From: Vibrio sp. HB236076
GTDB taxonomy: Bacteria; Pseudomonadota; Gammaproteobacteria; Enterobacterales; Vibrionaceae
Direction of reading: 5' to 3'
Length of the DNA stretch: 64,000 bases
Assembly: GCF_040957575.1 (NCBI RefSeq)
Contig: NZ_CP162602.1
Location: 62,001-126,000, forward strand
How positions within the stretch are numbered: the first letter of the stretch is position 1; each line of letters begins with the position of its first letter. Positions 18,939 to 27,064 of the stretch are shown one piece after another. The position numbers and the translations under genes were made by a program. The notes beneath the pieces were generated by a model. It saw nothing but the letters and a program-made list of their open reading frames with translations. It ran no database searches and had not been told where the DNA came from.

Positions 18939-21269
18939 CTACTCTGTCACCGTCGAGACGTCAAGTGCCGTCGGATCGGCCTGAGACGCGCTGAGCTTAA
19001 TGGCAATAAACTTAGATGTCGGTGTGAAACTGCCCAGGCCATGGCTTTCTAGTGGTACGAGTGGATTGGTTTCTGGGTAATAGGCCGCCGCTTGACCACG
19101 GGGAATGTCATACGCCACCAATTGAAATTGTCTCACCGAGCGGTGCTTGCCGTCGGGCCACATTGAGGTTAAATCCACTCGGTCGCCAGCTTGAAAGCCC
19201 ATCGCCGCGATGTCTTCTGGATTGACGAACACAACATCACGCGCGCCAAACACCCCTCGATACCGATCGTCTAAACCATAGAGGGTCGTATTGTACTGGT
19301 CGTGTGATCGCAGGGTTTGCAAAATCAAATCGGGCTGGTTGTCATCGCTGAGTTCTAAATGCTCAACCAAAGACGTCAGCAACGGGTTGGCGATAAAATT
19401 CGCTTTCTGTGAGCTCGTTAGCCACTGCTTTTGCGCCGCACTGTTGCCCAAATAAAAACCGCCAGGCTGTCTTAACCTGTGATTAAAATCTTCAAATCCC
19501 TTAATCGTTTTAGCAATGTAATCGCGGATCCGGTCGTAATCTTCCACCACCCAAGACCAATCGATGGGCGCTTTGCCTAGCGTTGCTTCGGCGATACCCG
19601 CAATAATCGCCGGCTCTGATTTCATCTCAGTAGAGCGCGGGGCCAGTTGTCCAAACGATAAATGCACCATACTAAAGGTGTCTTCCACCGTCACACCTTG
19701 GTAGCCCTTCGCTTGCCAATCTTTGTCGGTGCGACCAAGACAAGGCAAAATTAACGCGTCTTTACCGGTCACCAGGTGAGAGCGGTTTAATTTGGTCGCA
19801 ATGTGTACGGTTAAATCGCATTGTTGCAGCGCACGATGGGTACGCGGCGTATCAGGTGTCGCTTGAGCAAAATTGCCGCCAAGGCCGATAAAGACTTTAG
19901 ACTGCCCCGTTTCCATCGCCTGAATGGCTTGGATCGCGTTGTGCCCTTCATGGCGTGGCACACGAAATTGAAAGGTATTTTCAATCGCATCTAATAAAAC
20001 TTGCGGCGGTTTTTCATCAATGCCCATGGTCCGATCGCCTTGAACATTGCTGTGACCGCGAACGGGGGATAAGCCCGCCCCCGGTTTCCCCACGTTACCG
20101 CGTAGCAATTGTACATTGACCACTTCTTGAATGATCGCCACGGAATGTCGATGTTGGGTAAGCCCCATCGCCCAGCACATGATCACGCGCTCTGATTGGC
20201 TATACAGGGTAGCAATGGTCTCAATGTCTTTTAAGCTCATGCCCGATTGCGCTTTGATATGTGACCAAGACGTCGCTTCCACTTCTGCCATATACTGCTC
20301 AAAACCCTGAGTGTGCTCGGCGATAAAGTGGTGATCAATCACCGATGGTTTTTGATTGGCTTTGGCCAGTTTATCCCATTCAATTAAAAACTTAGCCACC
20401 CCTCTCATCACCGCCATATCGCCACCCAATGCGGGTCTAAAATAGCGATTGCTGGTCGGCTTAGAGCCATTGGTGATCATTTCTATCGGGTGTTGCGGGT
20501 TTTGAAAACGCTCTAATCCCCTTTCTTTTAGCGGATTAATACACACCACATTGGCGCCGCGCTTGACCGCCTCACGCAATGGCTCAAGCATTCTCGGGTG
20601 ATTGGTACCTGGGTTTTGGCCGATAACAAAAATGGCATCGGCTTTGGCAAAATCGTCAAACACCACGGTGCCTTTGCCCACCCCAATGGTACTTTTTAAC
20701 CCTTGGCCACTGGCTTCATGGCACATGTTCGAGCAATCGGGGAAATTATTGGTGCCAAAGGCGCGGACAAACAATTGATATAAAAAAGCCGCTTCGTTAC
20801 TGGCTCGACCGGAGGTATAAAACTCTGCTTGATCCGGCGAAGACAGCTGATTGAGATGCGTCGCCACTAACGAAAAGGCCTCTGCCCAAGAAATCGGTAC
20901 GTATTGATCCCGCTGTGCGTCATAGCGCATGGGCTCGGCGAGTCGACCTTGCTGCTCTAACCAATAATCACTTTGTTTGGCGAGTGAAGAAACGCGGTGC
21001 GCAGCAAAAAAATCGCGCCCAACCAAGCGAGCCGTGGACTCCCAATTGACTGCTTTGGCGCCATTTTCACAAAAGTTGACCAAGCCGCTTTCAGGGGCAT
21101 CGCCCCAAGCACATCCCGGACAGTCGAAACCGCCATTTTGATTGGTCTTTAACATGGCACGGAGGTTTTTTAACCCTCGCTCACTGGCCATCCAACTCTT
21201 GGTGACACTTTTTAATGCGCCCCACCCTGCCGCGGGGTGGTGGTACTCTCTCACTGTCGACTTTGACAT
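18939..21269 (-). CDS. FdhF/YdeP-family molybdopterin oxidoreductase
   Basis: A 776-residue molybdopterin-guanine-dinucleotide enzyme like E. coli YdeP (759), related to formate dehydrogenase H. The N-terminus carries FDCPGCAWGD near residue 52, the reduced metal-site motif of this subfamily, in place of a four-cysteine cluster. Later motifs are YTSGRASNEAAFLYQLF near 160, DCSNMCHEASG near 185, FVIGQNPGTNHPRML near 220 and a C-terminal molydopterin-binding domain with HDQYNTTLYGLDDRYRG. YdeP has been linked to acid resistance; its reaction is unknown. The ATG at 21269 has AGGAGG seven bases upstream, better placed than the GTG one codon before. A LysR gene is divergent. Confidence 0.88.
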   Translation of the reverse strand: MSKSTVREYHHPAAGWGALKSVTKSWMASERGLKNLRAMLKTNQNGGFDCPGCAWGDAPESGLVNFCENGAKAVNWESTARLVGRDFFAAHRVSSLAKQSDYWLEQQGRLAEPMRYDAQRDQYVPISWAEAFSLVATHLNQLSSPDQAEFYTSGRASNEAAFLYQLFVRAFGTNNFPDCSNMCHEASGQGLKSTIGVGKGTVVFDDFAKADAIFVIGQNPGTNHPRMLEPLREAVKRGANVVCINPLKERGLERFQNPQHPIEMITNGSKPTSNRYFRPALGGDMAVMRGVAKFLIEWDKLAKANQKPSVIDHHFIAEHTQGFEQYMAEVEATSWSHIKAQSGMSLKDIETIATLYSQSERVIMCWAMGLTQHRHSVAIIQEVVNVQLLRGNVGKPGAGLSPVRGHSNVQGDRTMGIDEKPPQVLLDAIENTFQFRVPRHEGHNAIQAIQAMETGQSKVFIGLGGNFAQATPDTPRTHRALQQCDLTVHIATKLNRSHLVTGKDALILPCLGRTDKDWQAKGYQGVTVEDTFSMVHLSFGQLAPRSTEMKSEPAIIAGIAEATLGKAPIDWSWVVEDYDRIRDYIAKTIKGFEDFNHRLRQPGGFYLGNSAAQKQWLTSSQKANFIANPLLTSLVEHLELSDDNQPDLILQTLRSHDQYNTTLYGLDDRYRGVFGARDVVFVNPEDIAAMGFQAGDRVDLTSMWPDGKHRSVRQFQLVAYDIPRGQAAAYYPETNPLVPLESHGLGSFTPTSKFIAIKLSASQADPTALDVSTVTE

Positions 21270-21583
21270 CACATCGCCTCCTGATTTTTAACTCTTAGCC
21301 AGCAAAACGTTTTTATTGTTCTTTTTCGCCATCCACTCAGTCTCCGATGGTTAGCGACCTTATTACAAACTGATAACCTGGTTTACATGGTAGAGATTTT
21401 TGTCAACATTGGCCAATTGATGTTATCTACTGAGTGATTGAATACTTCTATCGCGACGGTCGAGATTGATTTGCGATCTAAGCCAAGGAGGGCCGATGAC
21501 ATTAGGGATAAGCTAGAATTGCTGTTGCAGGAAATCAACGACAGTGGTTAAATCAAATCCCTTTCCCAATCGGTGGCTTTTCA
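21270..21583. promoter_or_regulatory. Divergent control region between the YdeP-type and LysR genes
   Basis: No gene is seen in these 314 bases. At 21405-21424 there is a palindrome-like element, AACATT...TGATGTT around ATTGGCCAAT, of the size of a LysR site. It is a candidate only. Confidence 0.4.
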
Positions 21584-22462
21584 TTGGATATAAAACAACT
21601 CAAATACCTCGTCGCCTTAGATAAAACCCAACATTTTGGCCAAGCGGCCGCGTTGTGCCACATTAGCCAACCGACCTTATCGCAACGTATTCGACAACTC
21701 GAACAAGAGCTCGATCTGACTTTAATTCGACGCGGACAAAAATTTGAAGGTTTTACTGAAGAAGGTGAACGCATCCTAGTCTGGGCCAATACCCTGTTGG
21801 CCAACTACCAAGGCTTAATGGCTGAAGCCGTTCATTGCCATTCACAAAACCACGGCTTGATTCGCATTGCCATGGTGCCCCTATCCGGCGTCAATCCAGC
21901 CGACTTACTCACTTGCCTAAATCGAGTTTTTCCCAACATTCGCTGCCAATTACACACCCTGTCGACCAAAGAGATACACGAACAACTCAAGAACAATCAA
22001 ATCGATTTGGCCATCAGTTATCGTGAAAAACACCTTGATACCGAGCTAACATCGCATCCTTTTTTTAGTGCGCCACTGGGTTTATTTTATCATCAACACC
22101 ACTTTACCTTACCTAAGGTGGTGGACTTAGCACAGTTCGGAAAACTGCCATTGGCGACCTTATCAAAAGCCATGTACTTTCGTCAGCTCAGTGATGCCTT
22201 TTTCTCTGCGCATCAAATGATACCCAACATTCACATCGAATGTGATTCCGTCTATCACTTGATTCAGTGTGTGGAGGCGGGTCATGTTTGTGCTTTACTG
22301 CCATGGAGCGAAGAGTATCGCCTCCACAACCCGCAGCTGCAGTTTGCTTCATTAAACACGCCTTTACCTACCACGCAGTTGTATTTGCTTGCTCGCCGCG
22401 AAGACACGCAAAGCCACTTAGTCAAACGCTGTATTGAATTACTGCTCACTCACCGTCAATAA
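21584..22462 (+). CDS. LysR-type transcriptional regulator
   Basis: A 292-residue LysR regulator. The helix-turn-helix is in the first 60 residues: MDIKQLKYLVALDKTQHFGQ, then CHISQPTLSQRIRQLEQEL, typical of the OxyR/CynR-like group. Translation must begin at the TTG at 21584, because no ATG or GTG is available in frame near the family start. The effector domain includes CVEAGHVCALLPW near residue 225. It is divergent from the YdeP-type oxidoreductase and is its likely regulator. It ends 21 bases before a terminator shared with ohr. OxyR cysteines are not recognisable, so it is not oxyR. Confidence 0.88.
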   Translation: MDIKQLKYLVALDKTQHFGQAAALCHISQPTLSQRIRQLEQELDLTLIRRGQKFEGFTEEGERILVWANTLLANYQGLMAEAVHCHSQNHGLIRIAMVPLSGVNPADLLTCLNRVFPNIRCQLHTLSTKEIHEQLKNNQIDLAISYREKHLDTELTSHPFFSAPLGLFYHQHHFTLPKVVDLAQFGKLPLATLSKAMYFRQLSDAFFSAHQMIPNIHIECDSVYHLIQCVEAGHVCALLPWSEEYRLHNPQLQFASLNTPLPTTQLYLLARREDTQSHLVKRCIELLLTHRQ

Positions 22463-22482
22463 GCGCGACAGACAGACACAAA

Positions 22483-22506
22483 AAAGGCAGCGCTCAGGCT
22501 GCCTTT
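22483..22506. terminator. Bidirectional terminator between lysR and ohr
   Basis: A nine-base stem AAAGGCAGC/GCTGCCTTT with a six-base loop lies between the convergent lysR and ohr genes, with an A run on the left (T run for the minus strand). Confidence 0.8.
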
Positions 22507-22545
22507 GCATCATTTTAATGACAAAAAGTCAATTAATACATCAAC

Positions 22546-22971
22546 TTATACTAAAGTTAGTGTTACGTCGATGTTGCCGCGAGTCGCATTAGAGTATGGG
22601 CAAACTACGTGTGCTTTGTCGACAAGCGCTTGCAGCTGTGCTTTATCCATGCCAGGTACGTTGATACGAAGCTCAACTTCAATACCGAAGCCTTGTGGGA
22701 TAGGACCAATACCAACCAAACCTTCAATGCTGGTTTCAGCCGGTAGAGTAACCCCCTCTTGTGACGCCACTAGGTTTAACGCGCCGTTAAAACACGCCGC
22801 ATAACCAGCAGCAAAAAGCTGTTCTGGGTTGGTGCCTTCACCGCCTTTACCACCAAGAGCTTGAGGTGTTGTAAGCTGAAGATCAATTTGCTTGTCTTCT
22901 GCGGTAGCGTGACCGTCGCGAGCACCGATGACAGAAGCTTGAGCAGTAAATAGCGTTTTTTCTAAAGACAT
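22546..22971 (-). CDS. ohr: Organic hydroperoxide resistance protein
   Basis: A 141-residue cytosolic thiol peroxidase that reduces organic hydroperoxides to alcohols, using lipoylated partners. Both catalytic cysteines are present: C60 in [10 protein letters not shown] and C124 in [12 protein letters not shown]. Length is standard for Ohr. It lies downstream of its repressor gene ohrR on the same strand across a 182-base gap that must hold its own promoter. OsmC is the paralogous alternative, but the FNGAL and [10 protein letters not shown] motifs favour Ohr. Confidence 0.95.
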   Translation of the reverse strand: MSLEKTLFTAQASVIGARDGHATAEDKQIDLQLTTPQALGGKGGEGTNPEQLFAAGYAACFNGALNLVASQEGVTLPAETSIEGLVGIGPIPQGFGIEVELRINVPGMDKAQLQALVDKAHVVCPYSNATRGNIDVTLTLV

Positions 22972-23153
22972 GTGATATCCCTCGTTGAGTTAGCATGTAA
23001 TGCGTATCGATAATCAAACAACCCTGTTGCTTAATTAGAGTTTATCCACTCTAACATTGATTCGGCAACAAGATCACTGTGATTGTTTCGTTATTACAGT
23101 AGCGCAAAATTAAATAGCGCGCTATATAAATCACAAAAAATTCACCTAAAACG
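22972..23153. promoter_or_regulatory. ohr promoter region with two palindromes
   Basis: The gap between ohrR and ohr contains two perfect inverted repeats: ATCACTGTGAT at 23073-23083 (odd centre) and ATAGCGCGCTAT at 23114-23125. Either could be an operator for ohr or part of the ohrR 3' end. Neither matches the Bacillus OhrR consensus TACAATTAAATTGTA. Confidence 0.35.
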
Positions 23154-23603
23154 TCAATCAACCTGTTTTTTGAGCTTTTCACGCAAGGTTTCCAATTGCT
23201 CTTTGAGACGCTCAAGTTGATTGAGCTCTTGGCAAGTGGCGGAAAGGACTTGAGAAGGGATCTCTGCCATCTCATTTTGCAGCGCATGCCCTTGGTCAGT
23301 CAAAAAGATACGCACCACTCGCTCATCACGACTTTCTCGTTGACGAGTGACTAAGTTGGCGCTGGCCATTCTTTTTAACAAGGGCGTTAAGGTGGCTGAA
23401 TCAAGAAACAATTGCTCGCCGAGCTGCGACACAGTTTGCCCCTCTTGATGCCACAAACACAGCAGCACCAAATACTGTGGGTATGTGATGTTATAAGGCT
23501 TTAACAACTGACGATAGAGTTTGTTCATCGCCAGGGAGGAAGAATAAAGAGCAAAACACACTTGCTGATCCAACAATGATGCAGGGGGAGATTTATCACT
23601 CAT
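23154..23603 (-). CDS. ohrR: Organic-hydroperoxide-sensing MarR-family repressor
   Basis: A 149-residue winged-helix repressor. The redox-sensing cysteine C16 sits in LLDQQVCFALYSSS, the exact context of OhrR proteins, followed by MNKLYRQLLKPYNITYPQYLVL. The DNA-binding helix is LFLDSATLTPLLKRMASANL and the wing RESRDERVVRIFLTDQG. Oxidation of C16 by organic peroxides releases ohr repression. A second cysteine near residue 124 might form the disulfide of a two-Cys OhrR. It is encoded just upstream of ohr, as in many gammaproteobacteria. Confidence 0.94.
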   Translation of the reverse strand: MSDKSPPASLLDQQVCFALYSSSLAMNKLYRQLLKPYNITYPQYLVLLCLWHQEGQTVSQLGEQLFLDSATLTPLLKRMASANLVTRQRESRDERVVRIFLTDQGHALQNEMAEIPSQVLSATCQELNQLERLKEQLETLREKLKKQVD

Positions 23604-23910
23604 GGTTATTTTGCCTTACTGGAATAAAGCCTAGCGCAAAACACAACGTCTTTTTTCGCCAAGCTCTGTGTCGATAACACAATAAAGTTATGCTAGCACA
23701 CTCTATTTACAGAAAAAAATAGCAAATTGAATTGGAAGTCATTGTAGGAGCATGAAGGAGAAAGCCTCATTGCGCAAAAAGCAATGCAAGCCCGAAACAA
23801 CAAGGGGTAGAATCAATGAAAAGACAAGATACACAAAGTAAAGAAAGATAAACAGTAAGAAGGAAACTCACTTGGATAGGTCTAGAAAAGAAATAGACAA
23901 GAAAAGAAAA
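23604..23910. other. Spacer between ohrR and tRNA-Cys copy 2
   Basis: No gene is supported. The side nearest ohrR contains its promoter region. CAAATTGAATTGG near 23724 weakly resembles an OhrR half-palindrome. The side next to the tRNA is purine-rich, without a clear terminator. Confidence 0.4.
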
Positions 23911-23984
23911 TGGAGGCGCGTCCCGGAGTCGAACCGAGGTCCACGGATTTGCAATCCGCTGCATAGCCACTCTGCCAACACGCC
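23911..23984 (-). tRNA. tRNA-Cys (GCA), copy 2
   Basis: A 74-base tRNA identical to the copy at 5788-5861, including the GCA anticodon and encoded CCA. It follows tRNA-Leu by only six bases, against 36 in the first pair. Confidence 0.96.
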
Positions 23985-23990
23985 TCAAGA

Positions 23991-24077
23991 TGGTGCCCCG
24001 GGCCGGACTTGAACCGGCACAGCGCGAACGCCGAGGGATTTTAAATCCCTTGTGTCTACCAATTCCACCACCAGGGC
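23991..24077 (-). tRNA. tRNA-Leu (UAA), copy 2
   Basis: An 87-base tRNA identical to the copy at 5898-5984, with a TAA anticodon, a long variable arm and encoded CCA. It is transcribed leftwards from the promoter at 24140-24167. Confidence 0.96.
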
Positions 24078-24139
24078 AACGCAATCATGCGATGGTAACA
24101 CCACCTGTTCTAACGACCTTCGCCGTTAGAACGAGGCGT

Positions 24140-24167
24140 ACTTTAACCGATTAAGCACAGAGGTCAA
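24140..24167 (-). promoter_or_regulatory. Sigma-70 promoter of the tRNA-Leu/tRNA-Cys pair, copy 2
   Basis: A TTGACC -35 box, 16-base spacer and TAAAGT -10 box on the minus strand, with a GC-rich discriminator. The layout is the same as at 6047-6074, so the promoter was duplicated with the tRNAs. Confidence 0.7.
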
Positions 24168-24767
24168 CAAAAAAATCGTGTTTTTTATTCAAGTGTTTAA
24201 AAAGCGAACCCAGACGTCGATTAATCCCGCACTTTGATTAAATGCACAACAGCTCGACGTGATAAACCATTGCACTTTGGACAATCGCACTTTGAACCAT
24301 CGCTCGTTGAAACCATCGCGCGATGAACCTTGCCGTGTAGCACCAGGGCTTGGGGCGCGTATTTCGACTCCGTTTTCCATTCTCCCCTGCTATTTTTGGA
24401 AAAATAAGGCTTCTTTATTACTTTGAACAAAGCGAGGCACCATGATTGTCCGTTATGGCGACTGAATATAGAGGGACGTTTAGGGCGGCTGGCTGATACT
24501 TTTTGACTCAACAAGAAGAAAATCACCTAGCCATAAGCGGACTCAGTCTCACTGATACGTCTTGAATATGAGACAAAATGGGATTTTATTGACAATATCC
24601 TGAAAAACAGCTGACAAACACATTAATAGTCATAATGATTGTCTTATAATTTATCCATACTAAGTATGAGTTTCATAATCAACATCATGCTTATTTATCA
24701 TACCAATAATAACACGGCTTAAACCAGTGGTAGTCCGAGCACTATTACTCAGAAATGGAATGTCATT
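24168..24767. promoter_or_regulatory. Gene-free region upstream of the VpsT-like regulator
   Basis: No convincing gene occurs in these 600 bases; the reading frames present have no ribosome sites and no recognisable domains. The last 150 bases are AT-rich and contain a perfect 13-base palindrome, CATACTAAGTATG, at 24656-24668. Its right arm runs into AAGTATGA, the octamer repeated before the fimbrial operon. This is probably the regulator's promoter. Confidence 0.5.
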
Positions 24768-25403
24768 ATGTTTGATGATCAGTTGCGCATACAATTACTC
24801 GCTTCTCCTAGTGTCCAAAACCAGAGCTTTTGTCATTTACTGGTACAACACACACAGTTACCGATTGAGTTGGTCGATTATCGGCAGGCTCAACAAGTCA
24901 AGAGTTCGGTTCGCTGCATCAACGTCTTTGATTGTCAGTTAGAGTGGCCTGACGACATGTGCCGTCACTTTAATCACGATGACAAGGTGGTCGCCAATGT
25001 CTTACTCAATATTGCCCCAGACACACCGATACACAGCATTGCCCAATGGCAAAAACTCAAAGGCGTCTTTCAAACGGATGACTCACTAGAGAGGGTTTGC
25101 CAAGGCCTAAAGGCGATCGTGATTGGCGAAAATTGGCTATCAAGACGATTCTCACAACAGTTACTCGATTATTTGCAAACCACCCGAAGTGATATTCTCG
25201 AGCCCAACACCGAAGTCAGCAGTTTAACCAAACGAGAGCGACAAGTCTTGATTTCGCTCAAGCAAGGGCAATCGAATATGGATATTGCTCAAAACTTATT
25301 TGTTAGTGAACACACCATTAAATCGCACCTGTATAAAATATTTAAAAAGATTGAAGTAAAAAACCGCACACAGGCCATTGAATGGGCAAAATGCCATTTG
25401 TAA
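24768..25403 (+). CDS. CsgD/VpsT-like LuxR-family transcriptional regulator
   Basis: A 211-residue regulator with an N-terminal receiver-like domain (about 1-125) that lacks the usual DD...D...K acidic pocket, and a C-terminal LuxR helix-turn-helix (about 150-205; SLTKRERQVLISLKQGQSN, then SEHTIKSHLYKIFKKIEVKN). The linker holds W123-L124-S125-R126, which fits the W[FLM][TS]R motif by which Vibrio cholerae VpsT binds cyclic di-GMP. It lies 341 bases upstream of a chaperone-usher operon on the same strand and probably regulates it. A GGAA ribosome site precedes the ATG. Signal binding is inferred from the motif. Confidence 0.85.
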   Translation: MFDDQLRIQLLASPSVQNQSFCHLLVQHTQLPIELVDYRQAQQVKSSVRCINVFDCQLEWPDDMCRHFNHDDKVVANVLLNIAPDTPIHSIAQWQKLKGVFQTDDSLERVCQGLKAIVIGENWLSRRFSQQLLDYLQTTRSDILEPNTEVSSLTKRERQVLISLKQGQSNMDIAQNLFVSEHTIKSHLYKIFKKIEVKNRTQAIEWAKCHL

Positions 25404-25431
25404 ACCCGCCATCTACCCCTAAAAAATAGAG

Positions 25432-25472
25432 AAAGCCAAGTATGATTATTCCTCATACTTGGCTTTATTTTT
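25432..25472 (+). terminator. Terminator after the VpsT-like regulator
   Basis: A perfect 14-base stem (25432-25445 with 25453-25466, seven-base loop) is followed by ATTTTTG. It ends the regulator transcript 28 bases past the stop. Its arms contain the AAGTATGA/TCATACTT octamer. Confidence 0.85.
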
Positions 25473-25612
25473 GTCTACACCACAAATAATAAAAAACAGC
25501 AAAAAAAAATGAAGACTGATATTTAGTACAAAAACCTCATACTCTCATTAAATTCATCATACTTTTTCACCCTACTTTATCGGCAATTTTTTCAGCCAGT
25601 CATTTCATACTT
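25437..25612. repeat. Repeated TCATACTT octamers before the fimbrial operon
   Basis: TCATACTT occurs at 25453-25460, 25557-25564 and 25605-25612, and as the 7-mer TCATACT at 25537-25543. The inverse AAGTATGA is at 25438-25445, and again before the regulator gene at 24662-24669. In the 270 bases after the terminator they form a same-strand cluster upstream of the subunit gene, as operator half-sites might. Confidence 0.5.
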
Positions 25613-25744
25613 ATTTCCCACTCTGATTATTTATTTATGGCATATCATTACATCATCTTGTTAAGGCAAGTTTGTATCAGCAAGCGACAAGATACATGTT
25701 CAAAATAACTAACATCAGCAGTTGACAAAAGTAAGGGATATATT

Positions 25745-26299
25745 ATGAAAAAGTTAGCAATCACAATGGCAGTACTCGCAGCAACTGGCGCTACTTATGC
25801 TCAAGCAGAAAATAAATCTGCAGCCACCACCATCACAACCAATGTAGAAGAAATCTGTAACATCGGTATGTGGGCAACCGGTGGCGATGGCTATGTCGGT
25901 GACTCTGTATCTGATGATTTGGGTACCACACAAACCTATTTCACTAGCGAACTCAATGACTTTAACCTTGAAGGGCAATCAATCACCGGCAAAGTGAAAT
26001 GTAATGCCTCTGGCGGTTACAGCGTGGATGTGGTCGCCACCAATGGTGTGATGTCTAATAACGATGGTCTTGCTACCAAGACTGTTGAATATACTGTTAC
26101 CGGTGTAAGCGGCACGAATTTCACCCTAGATAGTGGGCTAAGTGGTGGGGCTGATCTAAGTGCAGGTACACTAACACCCGTTGGTGGTGGTTCAGGTGTT
26201 GACACTGCTACCTTTAAAATCAAAATGACCCCGGATGATACCTTTAGCTATGCCGGTGTTTATTCAGAAACGTTAACTTTCCACCTCAACGCTCTGTAA
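25745..26299 (+). CDS. Fimbrial major subunit-like secreted protein
   Basis: A 184-residue secreted protein with a signal peptide (about 1-21, cut after ATYAQA). The mature part is beta-rich, with two cysteines, C38 and C86, spaced as in the disulfide of pilin and spore-coat-U-type domains, and a C-terminal strand SETLTFHLNAL. The region from GKVKCNASGGYSVDVVATNG resembles the core of such domains. It is followed by a chaperone and an usher gene, so it is the likely polymer subunit. AAGGGA lies before the ATG. I cannot assign it to a named fimbrial family. Confidence 0.75.
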   Translation: MKKLAITMAVLAATGATYAQAENKSAATTITTNVEEICNIGMWATGGDGYVGDSVSDDLGTTQTYFTSELNDFNLEGQSITGKVKCNASGGYSVDVVATNGVMSNNDGLATKTVEYTVTGVSGTNFTLDSGLSGGADLSAGTLTPVGGGSGVDTATFKIKMTPDDTFSYAGVYSETLTFHLNAL

Positions 26300-26353
26300 T
26301 TTCGTCTCATTAGGAGGGGTTACGCCCTCCTTTTTTCTCCAAGGTGAACGAAT

Positions 26354-27022
26354 ATGTTTAATAAATTTCTCCTCCTCAGTTATTTTATCGCTTTACCTGC
26401 ATTGGCCAATTTTAATATTTCCCCCATATCTATTTCATTATCGGTGGGAGAAAAGTCTGGCAGTTATACACTAGAAAACCTCAGCCAACGCAAAGCGGCA
26501 TATCAAATACAAGCCGTCACGAGAGAAATATTCTCGAATGGCGAAGAAAACCTACAGGAAACCAAGCTTATTCGGGTTTTTCCATCAAAAATCATTCTCT
26601 CCCCGGGGCAAAAAAAACGAATCAAGGTCATTTATCTCGGTAAAAAAAATATCGCCAAAGAACAATCTTTTCGCGTGTTATTTAACTCTTTAGATCTGGA
26701 TGTATCTGACTCACTAAAAACAACTGGGGTGATTACAAAATATAACTTCGCAACCACTTTTTATGTCACACCCAAAGATGCAGAAGCGGATCTTAATACC
26801 CATATCGTTAAAAAGAACAATCGCTATCAATTGCAGTTAAAAAACCGTGGTAGCAAACACATTATTTTACGCAATTGGAAGCTGGATCTTGTCAATAACC
26901 AGGCGAAACAACGCTATTCGGGCGACCTTCCCGATGTCAATATTTTGGCTGGCAACGAGCTTTACATTCCCCTTACTGGGATTTCAGGTCAATACCAAAC
27001 CGCCAATATTGTCACCCAATAA
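26354..27022 (+). CDS. Fimbrial periplasmic chaperone (PapD-like fold)
   Basis: A 222-residue protein with a signal peptide (about 1-18, ALA cleavage). The first domain has the chaperone pattern: ISPISISLSVGEKSGSYTLE (strand A1), then RVFPSKIILSPGQKKRIKVIY, whose P-G-Q-x-x-x-R/K motif anchors subunit C-termini. A second immunoglobulin-like domain follows. It would hold fimbrial subunits in the periplasm and hand them to the usher. It starts 54 bases after the subunit gene with AAGGTGA upstream. The sequence pattern is closer to archaic or alternate chaperones than to PapD. Confidence 0.82.
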   Translation: MFNKFLLLSYFIALPALANFNISPISISLSVGEKSGSYTLENLSQRKAAYQIQAVTREIFSNGEENLQETKLIRVFPSKIILSPGQKKRIKVIYLGKKNIAKEQSFRVLFNSLDLDVSDSLKTTGVITKYNFATTFYVTPKDAEADLNTHIVKKNNRYQLQLKNRGSKHIILRNWKLDLVNNQAKQRYSGDLPDVNILAGNELYIPLTGISGQYQTANIVTQ

Positions 27023-27064
27023 TGAACGCCAAAGGGCAGTTACCGTCATTCAAAGGAGAAAGCG

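Noticed and set aside
23767..24084. 105-codon minus-strand frame over the second tRNA pair
   Set aside because: Same artefact as at 5737-6129: tRNA sequence read as protein.
24189..24526. Two overlapping short minus-strand frames upstream of the VpsT-like regulator
   Set aside because: No ribosome site, no domain and overlapping each other; treated as non-coding.
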